Shown here piece after piece: positions 33,590 to 48,425 of a stretch of 64,000 nucleotides of DNA. The translations under genes and the position numbers were made by a program. The DNA comes from Eledone cirrhosa (Eukaryota; Mollusca; Cephalopoda; Octopoda; Eledonidae). The notes under the pieces are model-generated. The model saw nothing but the letters and a program-made list of their open reading frames with translations. It was not told the DNA's origin and made no database searches. Where the stretch lies: positions 348,736,700 through 348,800,699 of the forward strand of contig OZ024743.1 of the NCBI GenBank assembly GCA_964016885.1, read 5' to 3'. Position 1 is the first letter of the stretch. Every line of letters starts with the position of its first letter.

Positions 33590-33935
33590 GCATAACATCA
33601 GCTAGCAGATAAACACCGGTTGGTGACACTCCACCATTTCCCTCGTCACACACTAAAGCTGCGAAACTCAAATTTCAACATGCTTCAAACGTGGTGAGTT
33701 AGCTGGCAATAGACATCTCGACCGGCCTACCTGAATTTCAACTCTGATATAGCCTTCCACCAGACGTCAACCTCTCATGGAGTGAGTGGGTGTCCTTGAA
33801 TCGACTGCGCACAGAGGTGGCGGTCTAAACAATGCAGCCATGCACCACTGGAAGCTTCGGCCAGCAGCAGCTTGCAAGTGTGGCTCATCAGAGAAGACTG
33901 AAGAACATAGACTGAGTGCCCGGATCTTCTTCCAA
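33590..33935 (+). pseudogene. LINE C-terminal fragment (jockey-like), opposite orientation
   Basis: Plus-strand SWSEWVSLNRLRTEV, then after one frame change NAAMHHWKLRPAAACKCGSS and EKTEEHRLS. This is the usual ending of jockey-like LINE polymerases, with a CxC zinc-binding start. It points away from the RT remnant that carries the minisatellite, so an inversion or a separate insertion is needed. Confidence 0.55.
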
Positions 33936-34298
33936 CTGTGAGTATGAATCCCACTACCATACCTGGTTGCAGAGTCTGAGGGATGTCACGTGATTGCTGT
34001 CCCGTAGGAAAGAAAAGGTAGGCAATTTTAGACTTTGAATTGTAACTAAAATCCATCCGACAGACCACAAGCTGTTTCTGTCTCTACAATTACACTCTCA
34101 TAGTTTGTAGCGAGGCTAATGGAGATGACACTTTCCTAATATGCCATGATTGTAAAATGAAGATCTCATGATTGTAAAATGAACATCTTGAATAACTGCA
34201 TCCTGAATAAATATTTCTACACTAACATACTATATTAAAAATGATTATAGCAAATCATATTGTATAGACATGAAATAAGTTTATACTATGCTATGCTA

Positions 34299-34450
34299 TC
34301 TTCTTCTTCTTCTTCTTCTTCTTCTTCTTCTTCTTCTTCTTCTTCTTCTTCTTCTTCTTCTTCTTCTTCTTCTTCTTCTTCTTCTTCTTCTTCTTCTTCT
34401 TCTTCTTCTTCTTCTTCTTCTTCTTCTTCTTCTTCTTCTTCTTCTTCTTC
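34299..34450. repeat. (TTC)n, about 51 units, at a LINE 3' end
   Basis: Uninterrupted for about 152 bases. On the minus strand it is a (GAA)n tract that directly follows the 3' end of the LINE at 34451-35290, so it is an expanded LINE tail. Confidence 0.95.
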
Positions 34451-35290
34451 CTAGAATCCCCAAGCGTCACCAGCCGACCTCCTAGGAATTTATTCCTGGG
34501 TCTCCCCCTCTTTGTTTTTGCACGTAAAATCTGTTCAGGGATTCTTTCCTGCAACATTCCAACCACATGCCCATAGTATCGGAGCTCTAATCTCTCTATT
34601 CGGAGAAGTAAAGCTTCTCAACTGGAATGACCCTCTCATATCTAAGCAACGCACTCTATAGAGTAACGTTACTCTAAAGACCCATCGGAGGAAACCCATT
34701 GCAGCCGTTTGTATTAACGATCGTATTATTTCGGTCATTACCCAAGGTAATTAGGTAATTAGGCAAGGGTTGGTTCGAATACCGAATTTGAAGATAGTGA
34801 GTTTGACTTTTACAGCTACATTGCTTCTTATTACCAAAGGCTGAAGTTTGCGCATTACTGCCTTCCATCACTCGTAAACAATGCCCCGAGTTACTTGAAC
34901 TTCTCTACCTGCTTCAATGAGACTCCACTCACATTTAGAGTACACTTCTTCATTTTCTTCTCCGGAAGAGTGTCTCAGTTTTGGCAGCATTGATTTTCCT
35001 TCCAGCCATGCAGCACTCGGCATCAAACCTATCAAATGCAAATCGAAGATCATCTTTTGTCAAGTTAAGTAACACCATTTCGTCTGCAAATTCCACTCGA
35101 CAGATTTTACAGCCGCCTGTCATCATACAACTTCCAGACCTGCTGCGCATCTTAATCCTCTTCATGTAAATAATGAACAGGAGAGGTGACAATACGCACC
35201 CCTGGCGGAATCCGATTCCTACATTGAATGGTTTCGATTTAGCACCATTTATCCGAACACAAATACTCGGGTATTCGGATAGAAACATGA
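34451..35290 (-). pseudogene. LINE RT and C-terminal fragment ((GAA)n-tailed family)
   Basis: The minus-strand order is VRINGAKSKPFNVGIGFRQG and CVLSPLLFIIYM (35280-35170), then a degenerate catalytic box VEFADEMVLLN (FADE for FADD, near 35080). Next are DAECCMAGRKINAAKTE, an internal gap, and AAMGFLRWVFRVTLLYRV with FTSPNREIRAPILWACGWN (34740-34560). The 3' end reads KRGRPRNKFLGG and runs into (GAA)n. It is the same family as 27386-27995. Frameshifts and substitution of a catalytic Asp make it inactive. Confidence 0.75.
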
Positions 35291-35469
35291 AACCAACATA
35301 GTTAAATAAAATTTATCAAAAGCAAACATGTTTCCATATGTGTATATTATTCAATAGAGCTATTTACATACATACATAAATACACAGGTAGAAACATATA
35401 TATGTAAGTACAGGAATACATAGATACATATGATATATTCTGCCTAGCATGCATAGATGCATGCATGTA

Positions 35470-36202
<733 letters not shown>

Positions 36203-36231
36203 ACACACACGACCCCCTTCACACACACACT

Positions 36232-36310
<79 letters not shown>
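36203..36310. repeat. (CA)n/(TA)n composite microsatellite
   Basis: Alternating CA and TA tracts. Confidence 0.95.
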
Positions 36311-36314
<4 letters not shown>

Positions 36315-37259
36315 TTCATATTTAAAAAGATCCACTGTCAAAGAAAGCGCTCGTTTCCGAGCAAGAACCTTGGCGCTTTTATTAGTATATGGTGAGAAGG
36401 AATTAGGAAGCGTTACATTAAATACGCCTGTGTCAACAACATCAAGGGGACAGAGAATGCAAGTCATCCTCCAAAACCAAACCAATGAAACAAATATAGC
36501 TATAGAAATGATTGTATGAAAGAAGTGCAGGTCAAATCAACACGTAGCATTTAAATCTAGGAATGTCCTTTGCTTTGTCGCCCATTCACCCCCGATAGAT
36601 TAATCATTTTCCATCAAATAACAACATATAAGATAACGTAGGGAATAGGCAAAACCACCCCCGATACTCCCTCTCGGGCAAAAAGAAAAGAAAAAGGAGT
36701 ACCAGGAATAGAAAATTGCCTACTCTTTCATCAGAAATGTTTCTTAAACTGTTAGTTGTGGAAGGAGTCCATGAGTGCGAAAAACAATTATTATGAAAAT
36801 TGCTGAATATCATACACTTCAAGATACGATTACTTTAACTGCTGAAAATAGCAGACGAAATCCTTCAGGAAACCATCCTCTACTGTTGTAGTAAAATGAA
36901 GGAAACTTTGGATTATACATTCCTTGTGATAGAAAACGCGTGCGGAAGGAAATTGTACATTTTGTTGTGTGTCTGATATCTCTGTTATAATTTAATGAAT
37001 CTCTGTCATAAAAATTGACATGGTAGTCACTCGTGTAGCGTTTTTTTTTTATCGTAGGTCTCATCGATTAGTGCCAACGTGGAACTAAACAACAAATATA
37101 AATCCATAATTTAGTTTAATTTTTCTCGAAAGTGTGCTATGGTGACATACGGTGGGTCTTTGGCATTTTTATATTTAATGAAGTCAATTCCTCTAACATG
37201 TTTAAACATTGGAGATTACACCCAGAAAAAAAAGGAGAGTTGTAGTGGAAAGGGAGAAA
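36311..37259. other. Unassigned sequence
   Basis: Between 36313 and 36490 both strands are open for over 60 codons, but no motif, splice pattern or family is recognised. The rest is AT-rich with nothing supported. Confidence 0.35.
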
Positions 37260-37425
37260 GATACATCGGCTCTAGTATTAAACTGTTAATTTATTTGCCA
37301 ACAACTCTGAAAGGAGGAAAAACAAAGTCAACTTTAAAGGGAGTTGAATTCAGAGGACAGAGTCGAAACAAATACACAAAGGCATTCTAAGGAAATCTAC
37401 CAAAGGCCAATTCGCTGCCACCATA
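37260..37425 (-). mobile_element. Degenerate tRNA-SINE (family B)
   Basis: The order TTTATTTGCCAACAACTCTG, AAAGTCAACTTTAAAGGGAG, GTTGAATTCAGAGGACAGAG, then CTGCCA matches the minus-strand layout of the second SINE family seen at 46500-46645 and 49745-49885. Strongly decayed. Confidence 0.45.
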
Positions 37426-37860
37426 TTTTCATGTGCTTACTTCATTTCATCATTTATAAATTCAAAAAGACATGGCGCAGTGTGACATACACACATTTTT
37501 TTATAAATTCTATTCATTTTTTCTTAGTCTTTCGTTCATAGCCAATGATTTCACTGATATAATCGCTAAATGTGTGAGCTAATTGTGGAGCTGAGGGAAA
37601 AGGTTTTAATGTAAATTATTTAATTGAATGTAGAAGGAGCTAACCCAAGCAAAGATTCAGATTTATTGGCTTCTGATATCATCTTTATGATTATCATGCA
37701 TATATCTATTTAGGTATGCAAATGAATTATATCACACAGCTGGTTTTAAACGAGGGCAACAAAAAAATTACCATACAAAAAAAAATGGCCACATCCGTTA
37801 CATGCACATACAAGAAGCTAGGTTCCAAAAAAATACACACATACAAGCATACGCACACAG
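37426..37860. other. Unassigned sequence
   Basis: AT-rich, nothing recognised. Confidence 0.4.
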
Positions 37861-37867
37861 ATACAGA

Positions 37868-37885
37868 CACACACACACACACATC

Positions 37886-37935
<50 letters not shown>
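37868..37935. repeat. (CA)n then (TA)n microsatellite
   Basis: CA then TA. Confidence 0.9.
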
Positions 37936-37937
<2 letters not shown>

Positions 37938-38096
37938 TATATGCCTATACACATATATTATTCATATTCTACTCTTTCAGATAATCGTACATAAATTGCC
38001 AGTTAGCACAGACTATTTACTTTAATTATTCTCTTTGTTTCTGAGCATACTTGTTTTAAAAACTCACTCATACACACTGGCGACTGCAGAGAAACA

Positions 38097-38097
<1 letters not shown>

Positions 38098-38192
<95 letters not shown>

Positions 38193-38231
38193 ACACACAC
38201 ACACATACACACACACACACACACATACACA

Positions 38232-38293
<62 letters not shown>

Positions 38294-38325
38294 ATACACA
38301 TACGCACACACACACACACACTATC
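38098..38325. repeat. Long (CA)n microsatellite
   Basis: About 220 bases of CA with a few interruptions (CCACA, CATACA, AAACACA). Confidence 0.95.
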
Positions 38326-38397
38326 TCTCTCATTCAGTCACACACACCTATATCCCTCTCTATATATATAGATAGATAAATAGATATAGATATATAT

Positions 38398-38460
38398 GAC
38401 TTCTCCGTCTCTAGAAGTTTTTCATACAAATTAAACAGTTCTAGTACTCTAGAAGTTATT
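38398..38460 (+). repeat. Decayed copy of the hammerhead-bearing repeat
   Basis: AAACAGTTCTAGTACTCTAG followed by AAGTTATTTCTGTATATA matches the 3' half of 2911-2945 closely. The CUGAUGA half is lost, so no ribozyme fold remains. Confidence 0.6.
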
Positions 38461-38519
38461 TCTGTATATAATAAAGATGCCTATCGTCGGCACCCCCTCG
38501 TGTCCTAGCAAGGGGATCA

Positions 38520-40330
38520 CCATCCCTTCCCCTTATTCATTTTTCCCTCTTATGTTGGTGGTGAACATGGCTGTAGAGGTCCAGTCTACTCCTGAAGCGT
38601 CGTGAGCGGGAGTCACTGTGGAATGTTATTGGTAGACGTGTTTGCGCGAGTCGAGTCTTCCTCGTAGCTCTTCACGTCAACAGTTGGATTCGAAATTCTT
38701 GGCCCCGATTTGGAGCAACGGTTTACCCTATCTCAGAATTGATGTTGGCTTGTGGCAGTGTTAGCTTTAACTGATCATTGAAGCGTCGATTTGGGACTCT
38801 CCGTATCCTCCACATTGTGGCGAGTACTCCAAAGAACATGGCGTGAGGGTGTCGAGTGGAGTGCATTCTGGACACGTGGCCCACCCAGGGAGGAAATTTT
38901 GAAGGATTGCAGCCACGATGATAGGGATAGACTTTTTAGAGAGGACCTCGTTGTTGGTAATGCGGAAGATTCTTCTAGGCTTCGTTTATTGAGAGTGCTC
39001 TAAATGTTTAATATCCCGACGATACAAGGTCTAGGTATCTCAGACGTACAGAAGGGTAGGGAAACCATGGCTCGAAAGACCATGGTTATGGTTCATATGG
39101 TGAAGCCCTGATTGCTGAAGACCCGGTGTAAGCATGCGACTCTTTGATCTTGCTGCCAAGGTCTTTCTCGCAGGTGATGCTGTTCGCGAAGATGCTACCA
39201 AGGTTGGGAATTTCCTTGACGATTTCTTCCGGCTGTACGTAGATTTTGACTTCCGGTGATGATTGGTCAGCGGCTGGTTCGGCGAGGATCTTCGCTTGCT
39301 TTTCATAGACCTGTATTCTGAAACGTTTGTAAGCTTTGTTGTGGAGGTTTGCCTACCTGTGTAAGTTGATGGTAGTCTGGTGCACTGTCGCAATATCGCC
39401 TGGTTACTGAAGTTCTCGCACGCGAGTGATGTTACTTGTTGTACGAAAGCAAGTCGTCTGGGGTTGAAAAGTCCGCCATCCAGTCTATGCCAACGACATT
39501 GCTGTCAGGGGGCATTTTGTCATTAATGGCAGCAAGATACAAGAAGAAGAGCGTTGGAACCAACACACAGCCATGCTGTCTGCCTCCAGTGATGGGAAAT
39601 GGGTCCAAGGGGCACCGTTATGGTTCACTCGACCTTCCATTCCACCTTGGAGTATACGGATCAGAGATCAGGAGTAGTCCAGGCAGCCAAAGTGGGTAAG
39701 AGTGGCCCACATTGCTGGTCTTGTTTCTTTTTCGAAGGCTTTCTGCAGATCCCAAAACATGAACACCATTGAGTTCTTCTGCTCACGGCTCTTCTCCTTG
39801 AACTATCTCCCACAGAAGACCATACCGACAATACTTCTTGGAGGCCAGAAACCACATTTGGATTCTGGAAAACACTCTTCTGCTAGGGGGGGGTCAATTC
39901 AGGAGGATTCGTGCGAAGATCTTGCCAGTGATTCTTTGGGTGGGTATGCCGTGATGGTTTCTGCGGAGAGATCGGTTTCCTTTTTTGAAAATTATCACAA
40001 TGCTGGCATTTAAAAAATCTTCAGTGAAGGTTTTAGCTCAGCAGATTTTCAGTATTAGGAGCATTAGCCGGGTCTTCAGTTCAGGACTACCATTGGAGAA
40101 GAATTCCAAAAGTATATTGCCACCTCCGGGAACTTTTCTGGGTTTCATGATGCGGAATGCTTCTTTCAGTTCTCAGAAGGCTGTGGGGAGTGACATTCAA
40201 TGCCAGAAAGGGCGTTACGGGGAGCTGTTCTGCAAGAGGTCTTCTGAAAGTGATATTTTGAGCGGACTCAGGATCAGTAAGGATGGTTGTACCGGCTAAG
40301 TCCTTAAGGACTGCCACATATTATTTGACG
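38520..40330 (-). pseudogene. RTE-like LINE RT remnant
   Basis: Minus-strand frames, with many shifts, give the RT order AFRIMKPRKVPGGGNILLEF (40160), ASIVIIFKKGNRSL (39980) and RITGKIFARILLN (39920). After them come FMFWDLQKAFEKE (39750) and SLIRILQGGMEGRVNHNG (39650). The C-terminus reads VKIYVQPEEIVKEIPNLGS and IFANSITCEKDLGSKIKES (39240-39140), then WVGHVSRMHSTRHPHAMF (38880). The catalytic box is not preserved. The clade is inferred from the KKGN and ILQGG blocks and is uncertain; it could be another non-LTR clade. Plus-strand frames over this region are shadows. Confidence 0.7.
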
Positions 40331-40872
40331 GGGCCAACAAGAACACTATCACGCAAGGAAGACGTGTGTGACGATGGTGAGACGTAACAAATCGTTTTCC
40401 ACAATAACAAAAGAATCAATAATTGGTGGTGTAGGTGGTGAGGGTGGTGAGAGTGGCTTTGTTGCCAATGGTCTTATAGTGGACACAGTGAACCATATGA
40501 CATTATTTATTGTTCTTGACACCTACACAAATAAACTATTCCCACAACACCGGAACAATAGATGCGACGATGTACATGTTCACCTTCTGACCATACCCAT
40601 AGCTGTATATCAAAGTCCCATGCCTTCATCTATTATCTTCTTTTTTTTTCATTTCTTTCGCTCGCTTTATTATATTTTTTATTATTATGATTTACCTATT
40701 TACTCATTTAATCTGTAACCTTATATTCATATCAATGCAATAATGAAAGGCACCCGTCATTTGTATCTCCATCTACCCAAAATCTTGAACATTAAACGCT
40801 ATGATAATACCAATAGTAACCCTGAAAAGGCAGTGACTTACACCTATATAGAATAGTACGTGAAGGACATTC
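40331..40872. other. Unassigned sequence
   Basis: A GGTGGT patch near 40430 and a pyrimidine-rich run near 40640. Nothing else recognised. Confidence 0.4.
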
Positions 40873-40985
40873 AAAATCCACCGAGGCTAGCTTTGCATTT
40901 CATCGTTACGAGATCGATAAAATAAAGTACCAGTAAGGCACTGGAGTGAATTTAATTGAATGTTCTCTTCCTTAAAACCATTATT
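40873..40985 (+). mobile_element. Degenerate SINE (family A)
   Basis: CCACCGAGGCTAGCTTTGCA, then ATCGATAAAATAAAGTACCA and GTAAGGCACTGGAGT match the SINE body. The tRNA head is gone. Confidence 0.75.
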
Positions 40986-41099
40986 GCTCTCTGCTCGTTT
41001 CAGATACCAAAGCTGGCGACCACAAGGTCGATTACTACTTCAGTATCTGGAGCCACGTAATAGCATAGAATGCGAAAATATTAGCAACTAAATATCTAA

Positions 41100-41345
41100 A
41101 AGGCTGAAGTCTGTCTTAAACCAGACGACTCATTTGGCCGGTGCTTATGTCGGTTTCATTGCGTGAAGCAACTGACAGTACAAGACTTCCCACTGAACAG
41201 GTCGTCAGTCCATCGCTGGATTAACCCCCCAGCTATTGCTGGTAGTGATTTTCAGCCGAGTATACTGGAGCAACGTGAAATGAAGTGTTTTGCTCAAGAA
41301 CACAACACTCAATCCAGGCATCGAACCCACGCCATTATGATTGTA
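41100..41345 (-). mobile_element. tRNA-related repeat (third SINE-like family)
   Basis: The phrases GAAGTGTTTTGCTCAAGAAC, ACAACACTCAATCCAGGCAT and CGAACCCACG resemble the box-B side of a tRNA-derived head on the minus strand, a layout common in invertebrate SINEs. Only one copy is present here, so the boundaries are uncertain. Confidence 0.4.
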
Positions 41346-41492
41346 ATGTAAACGCCCTTCTGCTTTCACCCTAAACGGTATAATCATATATATGTATATA
41401 TATGTATATGTTGATGTATATATATACCTGCATGTATTTATGTATGCGTTATACACCCAGCATCTATGATCATTTTTATATGCATTCGTAAA

Positions 41493-42054
<562 letters not shown>

Positions 42055-42060
42055 CTCTCC

Positions 42061-42109
<49 letters not shown>

Positions 42110-42115
42110 TCTCTC

Positions 42116-42182
<67 letters not shown>
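42055..42182. repeat. (CT)n then (TA)n microsatellite
   Basis: CT to about 42116, TA to 42181. Confidence 0.95.
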
Positions 42183-43096
<914 letters not shown>

Positions 43097-43099
<3 letters not shown>

Positions 43100-43880
43100 T
43101 TTGTTATTAATTGCGAAGGGCAGGAGTAGTTAATTCCTTTTATTCATAATCTGGCATAATGCGTATTTCTGTCTCTTTAATAATTACATAATATTCCCAC
43201 CACGCAACCCGCAACAGGACTACCTCAAATAGCATCTCAACTAATATGATTGTTATCTAATATGTTAATACAATGCAGGCTATCGAAGAGGGTACGGACA
43301 AATTTGATGTATGTTCTATGACAGTCCATCGCCTTATAGAATCATGTTTCAGATTTTTAGCCGTGGGAGTGGGTGCTTAATTTACTACTCACTAACCAAA
43401 TACAATCTGTATGTTGTTTAGAACTTGCTATTGTTGTTCATCTCAAGCTTCCTAATCATTCTTCACTTTGGTAAGATATTTCGACTTGAAAATGACAAAA
43501 ACCTTAGCGAAAAAATGTATTTGTTTCTACTGGAATTGTATGGTTTAGCGGCTGATAATAGATGGCTGTATAGCATAGTAGTGTTCAAATGGCATCATGC
43601 AGCTTCCTCCCACTAGGACCACTGATGTCCAGCAAGATAACACAGGTCAATCAACTGATCCCACATGCGTTTATTGATAAATAAAATAAATATAATTATG
43701 AAAAATAAATTAATAGATTAACATTTAGGTGTTAGGAGTCTATAATTAAAAATGTTAATCTAACTCGGTGAACTATAAAAGCTATGTAAAATATATGTAT
43801 ACGATAATCCACAAGAAGAGAATAACAAGGAGTAAAAGATATGCGGTTTTCAAATTAACACTTTAAGAATATATATATAT
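43097..43880. other. Unassigned AT-rich sequence
   Basis: Nothing recognised on either strand. Confidence 0.4.
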
Positions 43881-44041
43881 AATACAAGGACGAATGGTAA
43901 AGCCTTCATTACGTTTATTGATTGGTGACGGGCGTTTCGCTATTGATCAGCTCCAGGTTTGATACTTGAGCTGATCAATAGCGAAACAAGCGTCACCAAC
44001 CAATAAACGTAATGAAGGAGTAACCATTCGTCATTGTATTA
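43881..44041. mobile_element. Fold-back element with about 72-bp arms
   Basis: Arms 43881-43952 and 43967-44041 are inverted copies with a 14-base spacer. Both arms contain a GAAAC block with GUC nearby, as in a hammerhead 3' half. On the minus strand of the left arm the order is CUGAUCA, AUAGC, GAAAC, GCCC, GUC, with C in place of the essential G8. Probably a relative of the Penelope-type repeats; inference. Confidence 0.75.
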
Positions 44042-44059
44042 CTATATTACACTCTTTGA

Positions 44060-44285
44060 GGGCGGTGGATTGGCAGTATCGGTAGAGGGTCGGACGCCAT
44101 TCTTTGCAGCATAGAGTTACGGCTTTTATGATCTGAGCTCATATCCCGCCGACGTTAACTTTGCCTTTCATCCTTATGGGGTCGATAAAATAAAGTACCA
44201 GTAACGCACTAGGGTCTATTTAATCGACTTCCCCTCCCCCCCAAATGACAGGACTTGTGCCTATATAAGAAACCATTATTATATA
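44060..44285 (+). mobile_element. tRNA-derived SINE (family A), full length
   Basis: Starts GGGCGGTGGATTGGCAGTAT and contains the tRNA-like box B and the ATAAAATAAAGTACCAGTAA body. It keeps the longer tail version with TTTAATCGACTTCCCCTCCC, ending near GAAACCATTATTAT. It is the least truncated copy in the window. Confidence 0.95.
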
Positions 44286-44291
44286 ACACTC

Positions 44292-44517
44292 TAGGGCGGT
44301 GGATTGGCAGTATTGTTAGAGCGCCAGACACCATGCGTTTTTGCATAGAGTTATGACCCATCATGATCTGAGTTCAAATCTCGCCAAGGTTAACTTTGCC
44401 TTTCATCCTTACGGGGTCGATAAAATAAAGCACCAGTAATGCACTGGGTCGATTTAATCGACTTTCCCCCTCCCCAAAATGGCCTTGTGCCTATACTAGA
44501 AATCATTATTATATTCC
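44292..44517 (+). mobile_element. tRNA-derived SINE (family A), full length, tandem to the previous copy
   Basis: Begins AGGGCGGTGGATTGGCAGTA and ends CTAGAAATCATTATTATATT. Same orientation and same long tail version as its neighbour, about 6 bases away. It probably inserted into the neighbour's tail. Confidence 0.95.
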
Positions 44518-45555
<1,038 letters not shown>

Positions 45556-46323
45556 CAAAATATTTTTATGTGAAGCCTATTTTTTATAGTTTGCAAACTT
45601 CAGTTGCTAGGATTCATTAGTAATAATACTACACCTTAGCGTTTATTTAGAAAATTTATAAAATGCCTAAGTATTTCATACATCCTCATATCTGATGGTG
45701 ATAAACAAATATGAACCGCACTTCCATCGGTACTGAATCAGCTTTGATACTATCATTGCTTAAAACAATAGAAGCGAGACCATATGCATATTCCTTATAC
45801 ATAAACAAATTGTAAATAGATTCATATACGCTGTTAATAGGATTAACCAAAATAAATCTAAACATATTAAGTGAAATGTACCTGTGCTACTAGGTTGCAT
45901 TTTACATTTTAATTCCCCTTACTCATTACTTTACATCTGTTTAAAAGTAGAACGAAAAAAACTGATAGATCAGTGCAAAAATTAGCAGATTAAGACGGCC
46001 ATTTCGATACAACTCTAGTATTCTCTGCCTACCAGTGTACAGTCGTGTACATTTACTTAGTAAAATTACTTATTTCATGAATATATAAGTAATAGTGAGG
46101 ACGTGCTTCGATAATGAAGTCATAATAAGACTAAAGCATGTCCCCCTTACATACACAAACCTCATTATCAGACTGGTACAATATTTCATCGACCCAGAAA
46201 GGAGGACAGGCATAAGATCAGTGAATCTGTTAATTTGCCATCAGTGTATTATTGGTACATTATTCAACCAATCCAGAAATAATAAAAGACAGAAAATAAA
46301 GCACGTTCTACTAAATAGCCACT
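45556..46323. other. Unassigned sequence
   Basis: The part near 46150-46310 (TTATTTAACCGATCC-like phrases) may be very old family-B SINE sequence, but it is too decayed to call. Confidence 0.35.
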
Positions 46324-46336
46324 ATTATTTAAATGG

Positions 46337-46461
46337 CCCTTGCCATTCTGATTTCAAATCCCACCGAGGTTAACTTCGCCTTTCATCCTTATGGGGTCGA
46401 TAAAATAAAGTACCAGTAATGCACTAGGTAATTGCTGGCCTTGTGCCAAAAAGTAGAAACA
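46337..46461 (+). mobile_element. 5'-truncated SINE (family A)
   Basis: Body and tail only. The 13-base repeat ATTATTTAAATGG at 46324-46336 and 46462-46474 flanks it as a target-site duplication. Confidence 0.95.
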
Positions 46462-46499
46462 ATTATTTAAATGGTACTTAAAAGGCAAATGTTGGACAC

Positions 46500-46645
46500 G
46501 AGTGGTTAAACCATTCCCAGCACTTAGCGGGTATTTATTTTATTGCCTTTAGAATGATGAAATGCAAAACCCACATCAGCAGTATTTAAAATGAGATCTT
46601 CAAGAGTTGTAACTCAATACAAGGCATTTTGTTCGCCACTCTACT
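46500..46645 (-). mobile_element. Degenerate tRNA-SINE (family B)
   Basis: GGTATTTATTTTATTGCCTT, GATGAAATGCAAAACCCACA and CAAGGCATTTTGTTCGCCAC fit the minus-strand layout of a second octopus-type SINE, with a phenotype-like CGCTAAGCATTTTGCC head. Strongly decayed. Confidence 0.45.
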
Positions 46646-46929
46646 AATTCAACTAATTTCCTCTTTCCCCTCCTTTTTCTGCTGCTACTGCTGCACTTTC
46701 TTCTGCACATATTCCTCTTACTTCTACGACGACGACGATGACGTCAACATCAGCAACATTAGTGAAAACTGACTATTTTAGAAGAAACAAGATAGTCAAT
46801 TAACTCAGACTTAGTCCTTCATTGCCATATATTTTATTATGCAAGAAATTATAAGAAAAAGTGTCTTATATGGGTTATGAACTCACAGCTTAATTGGCTG
46901 ACACCTAAACACCATCCTCCTACCATTAT

Positions 46930-47110
46930 CATAACAATGATTTGTAATTTAGGCACAAGGTTAGAAATTCAAAGGATATGTCTATTTAAATCATATAGAG
47001 TCTATATGATATAAATAGATATATCCTCTATATTATAGACCATGAAAGGATAAAATGCAAAGTTGATTTTACGAAATCTGATCTCAAGACGTAGAAAACG
47101 AAACAAATAA
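46930..47110 (-). mobile_element. Degenerate SINE with internal hairpin
   Basis: ATGATTTGTAATTTAGGCAC at the left and GAAAGGATAAAATGCAAAGT at the right match a SINE tail and body. Between them, at about 46976-47030, lies an inverted repeat with arms of about 24 bases. It appears to have replaced or duplicated part of the tail. Confidence 0.5.
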
Positions 47111-47157
47111 TGGATCGGTTTGCATCTGGTCTTCTTGCGATTCGACCAGTCTATAGT

Positions 47158-47342
47158 AATTATGTTAACGATGACAACGATGACATACTAATGGTGCTGG
47201 TGGTGACGATGATGATATTGAGTATGGAGGAGATGGAAGTGGTGGTGGTGGTGCTGCTGCTGCTGCTTGAGATGATGATACTGACGATGATTATGATGAT
47301 GATGATACTGATGATGACGTCGATGATGACGACGACGTCTAC

Positions 47343-47389
<47 letters not shown>

Positions 47390-47453
47390 CGACGACGACG
47401 ACGACGATGATGATACTGATGGAAGTTGTGCAGGTAGTGTTGATGATGATGAC

Positions 47454-47488
<35 letters not shown>

Positions 47489-47570
47489 GACCAATGACTA
47501 CTATGGTGATGGTAATGGCGGTGAGGGAGTCTCTAATGAGAGTGATGATGACGATTCCTATGACGTTGGT
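47158..47570. repeat. (GAT)n/(GAC)n low-complexity tract
   Basis: GAT with GAC, GTG and CTG variants over about 400 bases. The open Met-rich or Asp-rich frames across it are products of the triplet repeat. Confidence 0.9.
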
Positions 47571-48045
47571 AATCGCTGTATGACAAAGAGTTTATAAGGC
47601 AATACGAAAAAAATCCCGAAAACTACAATATCAATGGCGCTGGTATTCCAGTGACTCCGCAGAATTTGGATTAAATATGGCGACACAGAAATTACAACAA
47701 TAACTCCTACAATAACATTCACAACTAATTCAAAAACAAAAACTAAAACGACAAGAACGAAACAACAGCAACCGCCACAACAACAACAATAGCAAAAATA
47801 GTAACATCAACAATGAAAATAACAACAACGACAGCAACAAATACAAATTTATGTGGCCATTTCAATTGTTTGTTTAAATTGTGCTCCATTTAGATGGACA
47901 TAACTTTCGTCAATGTTATATTTGTACGTCTGTATAATCCGCATCAGACCCAATCATTTCTCTTTTTGCGCTTTTTCTTAATGTCTCTCCTTTCCAATGC
48001 CTTCTTCACCCCCACCCCCTACTTGCTCACTCCTCTCTCTCCCCT
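47571..48045. other. Unassigned sequence with CAA-rich patch
   Basis: CAA/AAC-rich from 47690 to 47845; pyrimidine-rich near 48000. No gene recognised. Confidence 0.4.
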
Positions 48046-48047
48046 CA

Positions 48048-48126
<79 letters not shown>

Positions 48127-48128
48127 GG

Positions 48129-48191
<63 letters not shown>

Positions 48192-48193
48192 AC

Positions 48194-48227
<34 letters not shown>

Positions 48228-48328
48228 ACATACATATATATATATATGTATGTATATGTATGTATATATATATGTACATACATATCTATCTATCTCTCTC
48301 TATATATATGTGTGTGTGCGCGCGCGCG

Positions 48329-48416
<88 letters not shown>

Positions 48417-48425
48417 CCGTGCGTG
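48046..48425. repeat. (TC)n, (TA)n, (TG)n composite microsatellite
   Basis: TC to 48068, TA/TG/TATG mixtures to 48310, then a long TG tract to about 48415. Confidence 0.95.

Noticed and set aside
34260..34566. Poly-Ser, poly-Leu and poly-Lys proteins
   Set aside because: All three are frames through one (TTC)n tract.
36231..36519. Overlapping sense and antisense frames as an exon
   Set aside because: Both strands are open over a short stretch, one frame starts in a microsatellite, and neither shows a known motif.
38035..38379. Thr/His-rich protein across (CA)n
   Set aside because: Pure dinucleotide repeat; all frames are open.
44060..44517. Functional tRNA genes at SINE heads
   Set aside because: Box A and B are present, but acceptor and anticodon arms do not fold properly and the heads are part of dispersed SINEs.
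47110..47583. Met-rich 157-residue protein
   Set aside because: It is a frame through (GAT)n; the other frames are equally open, as expected for a triplet repeat.
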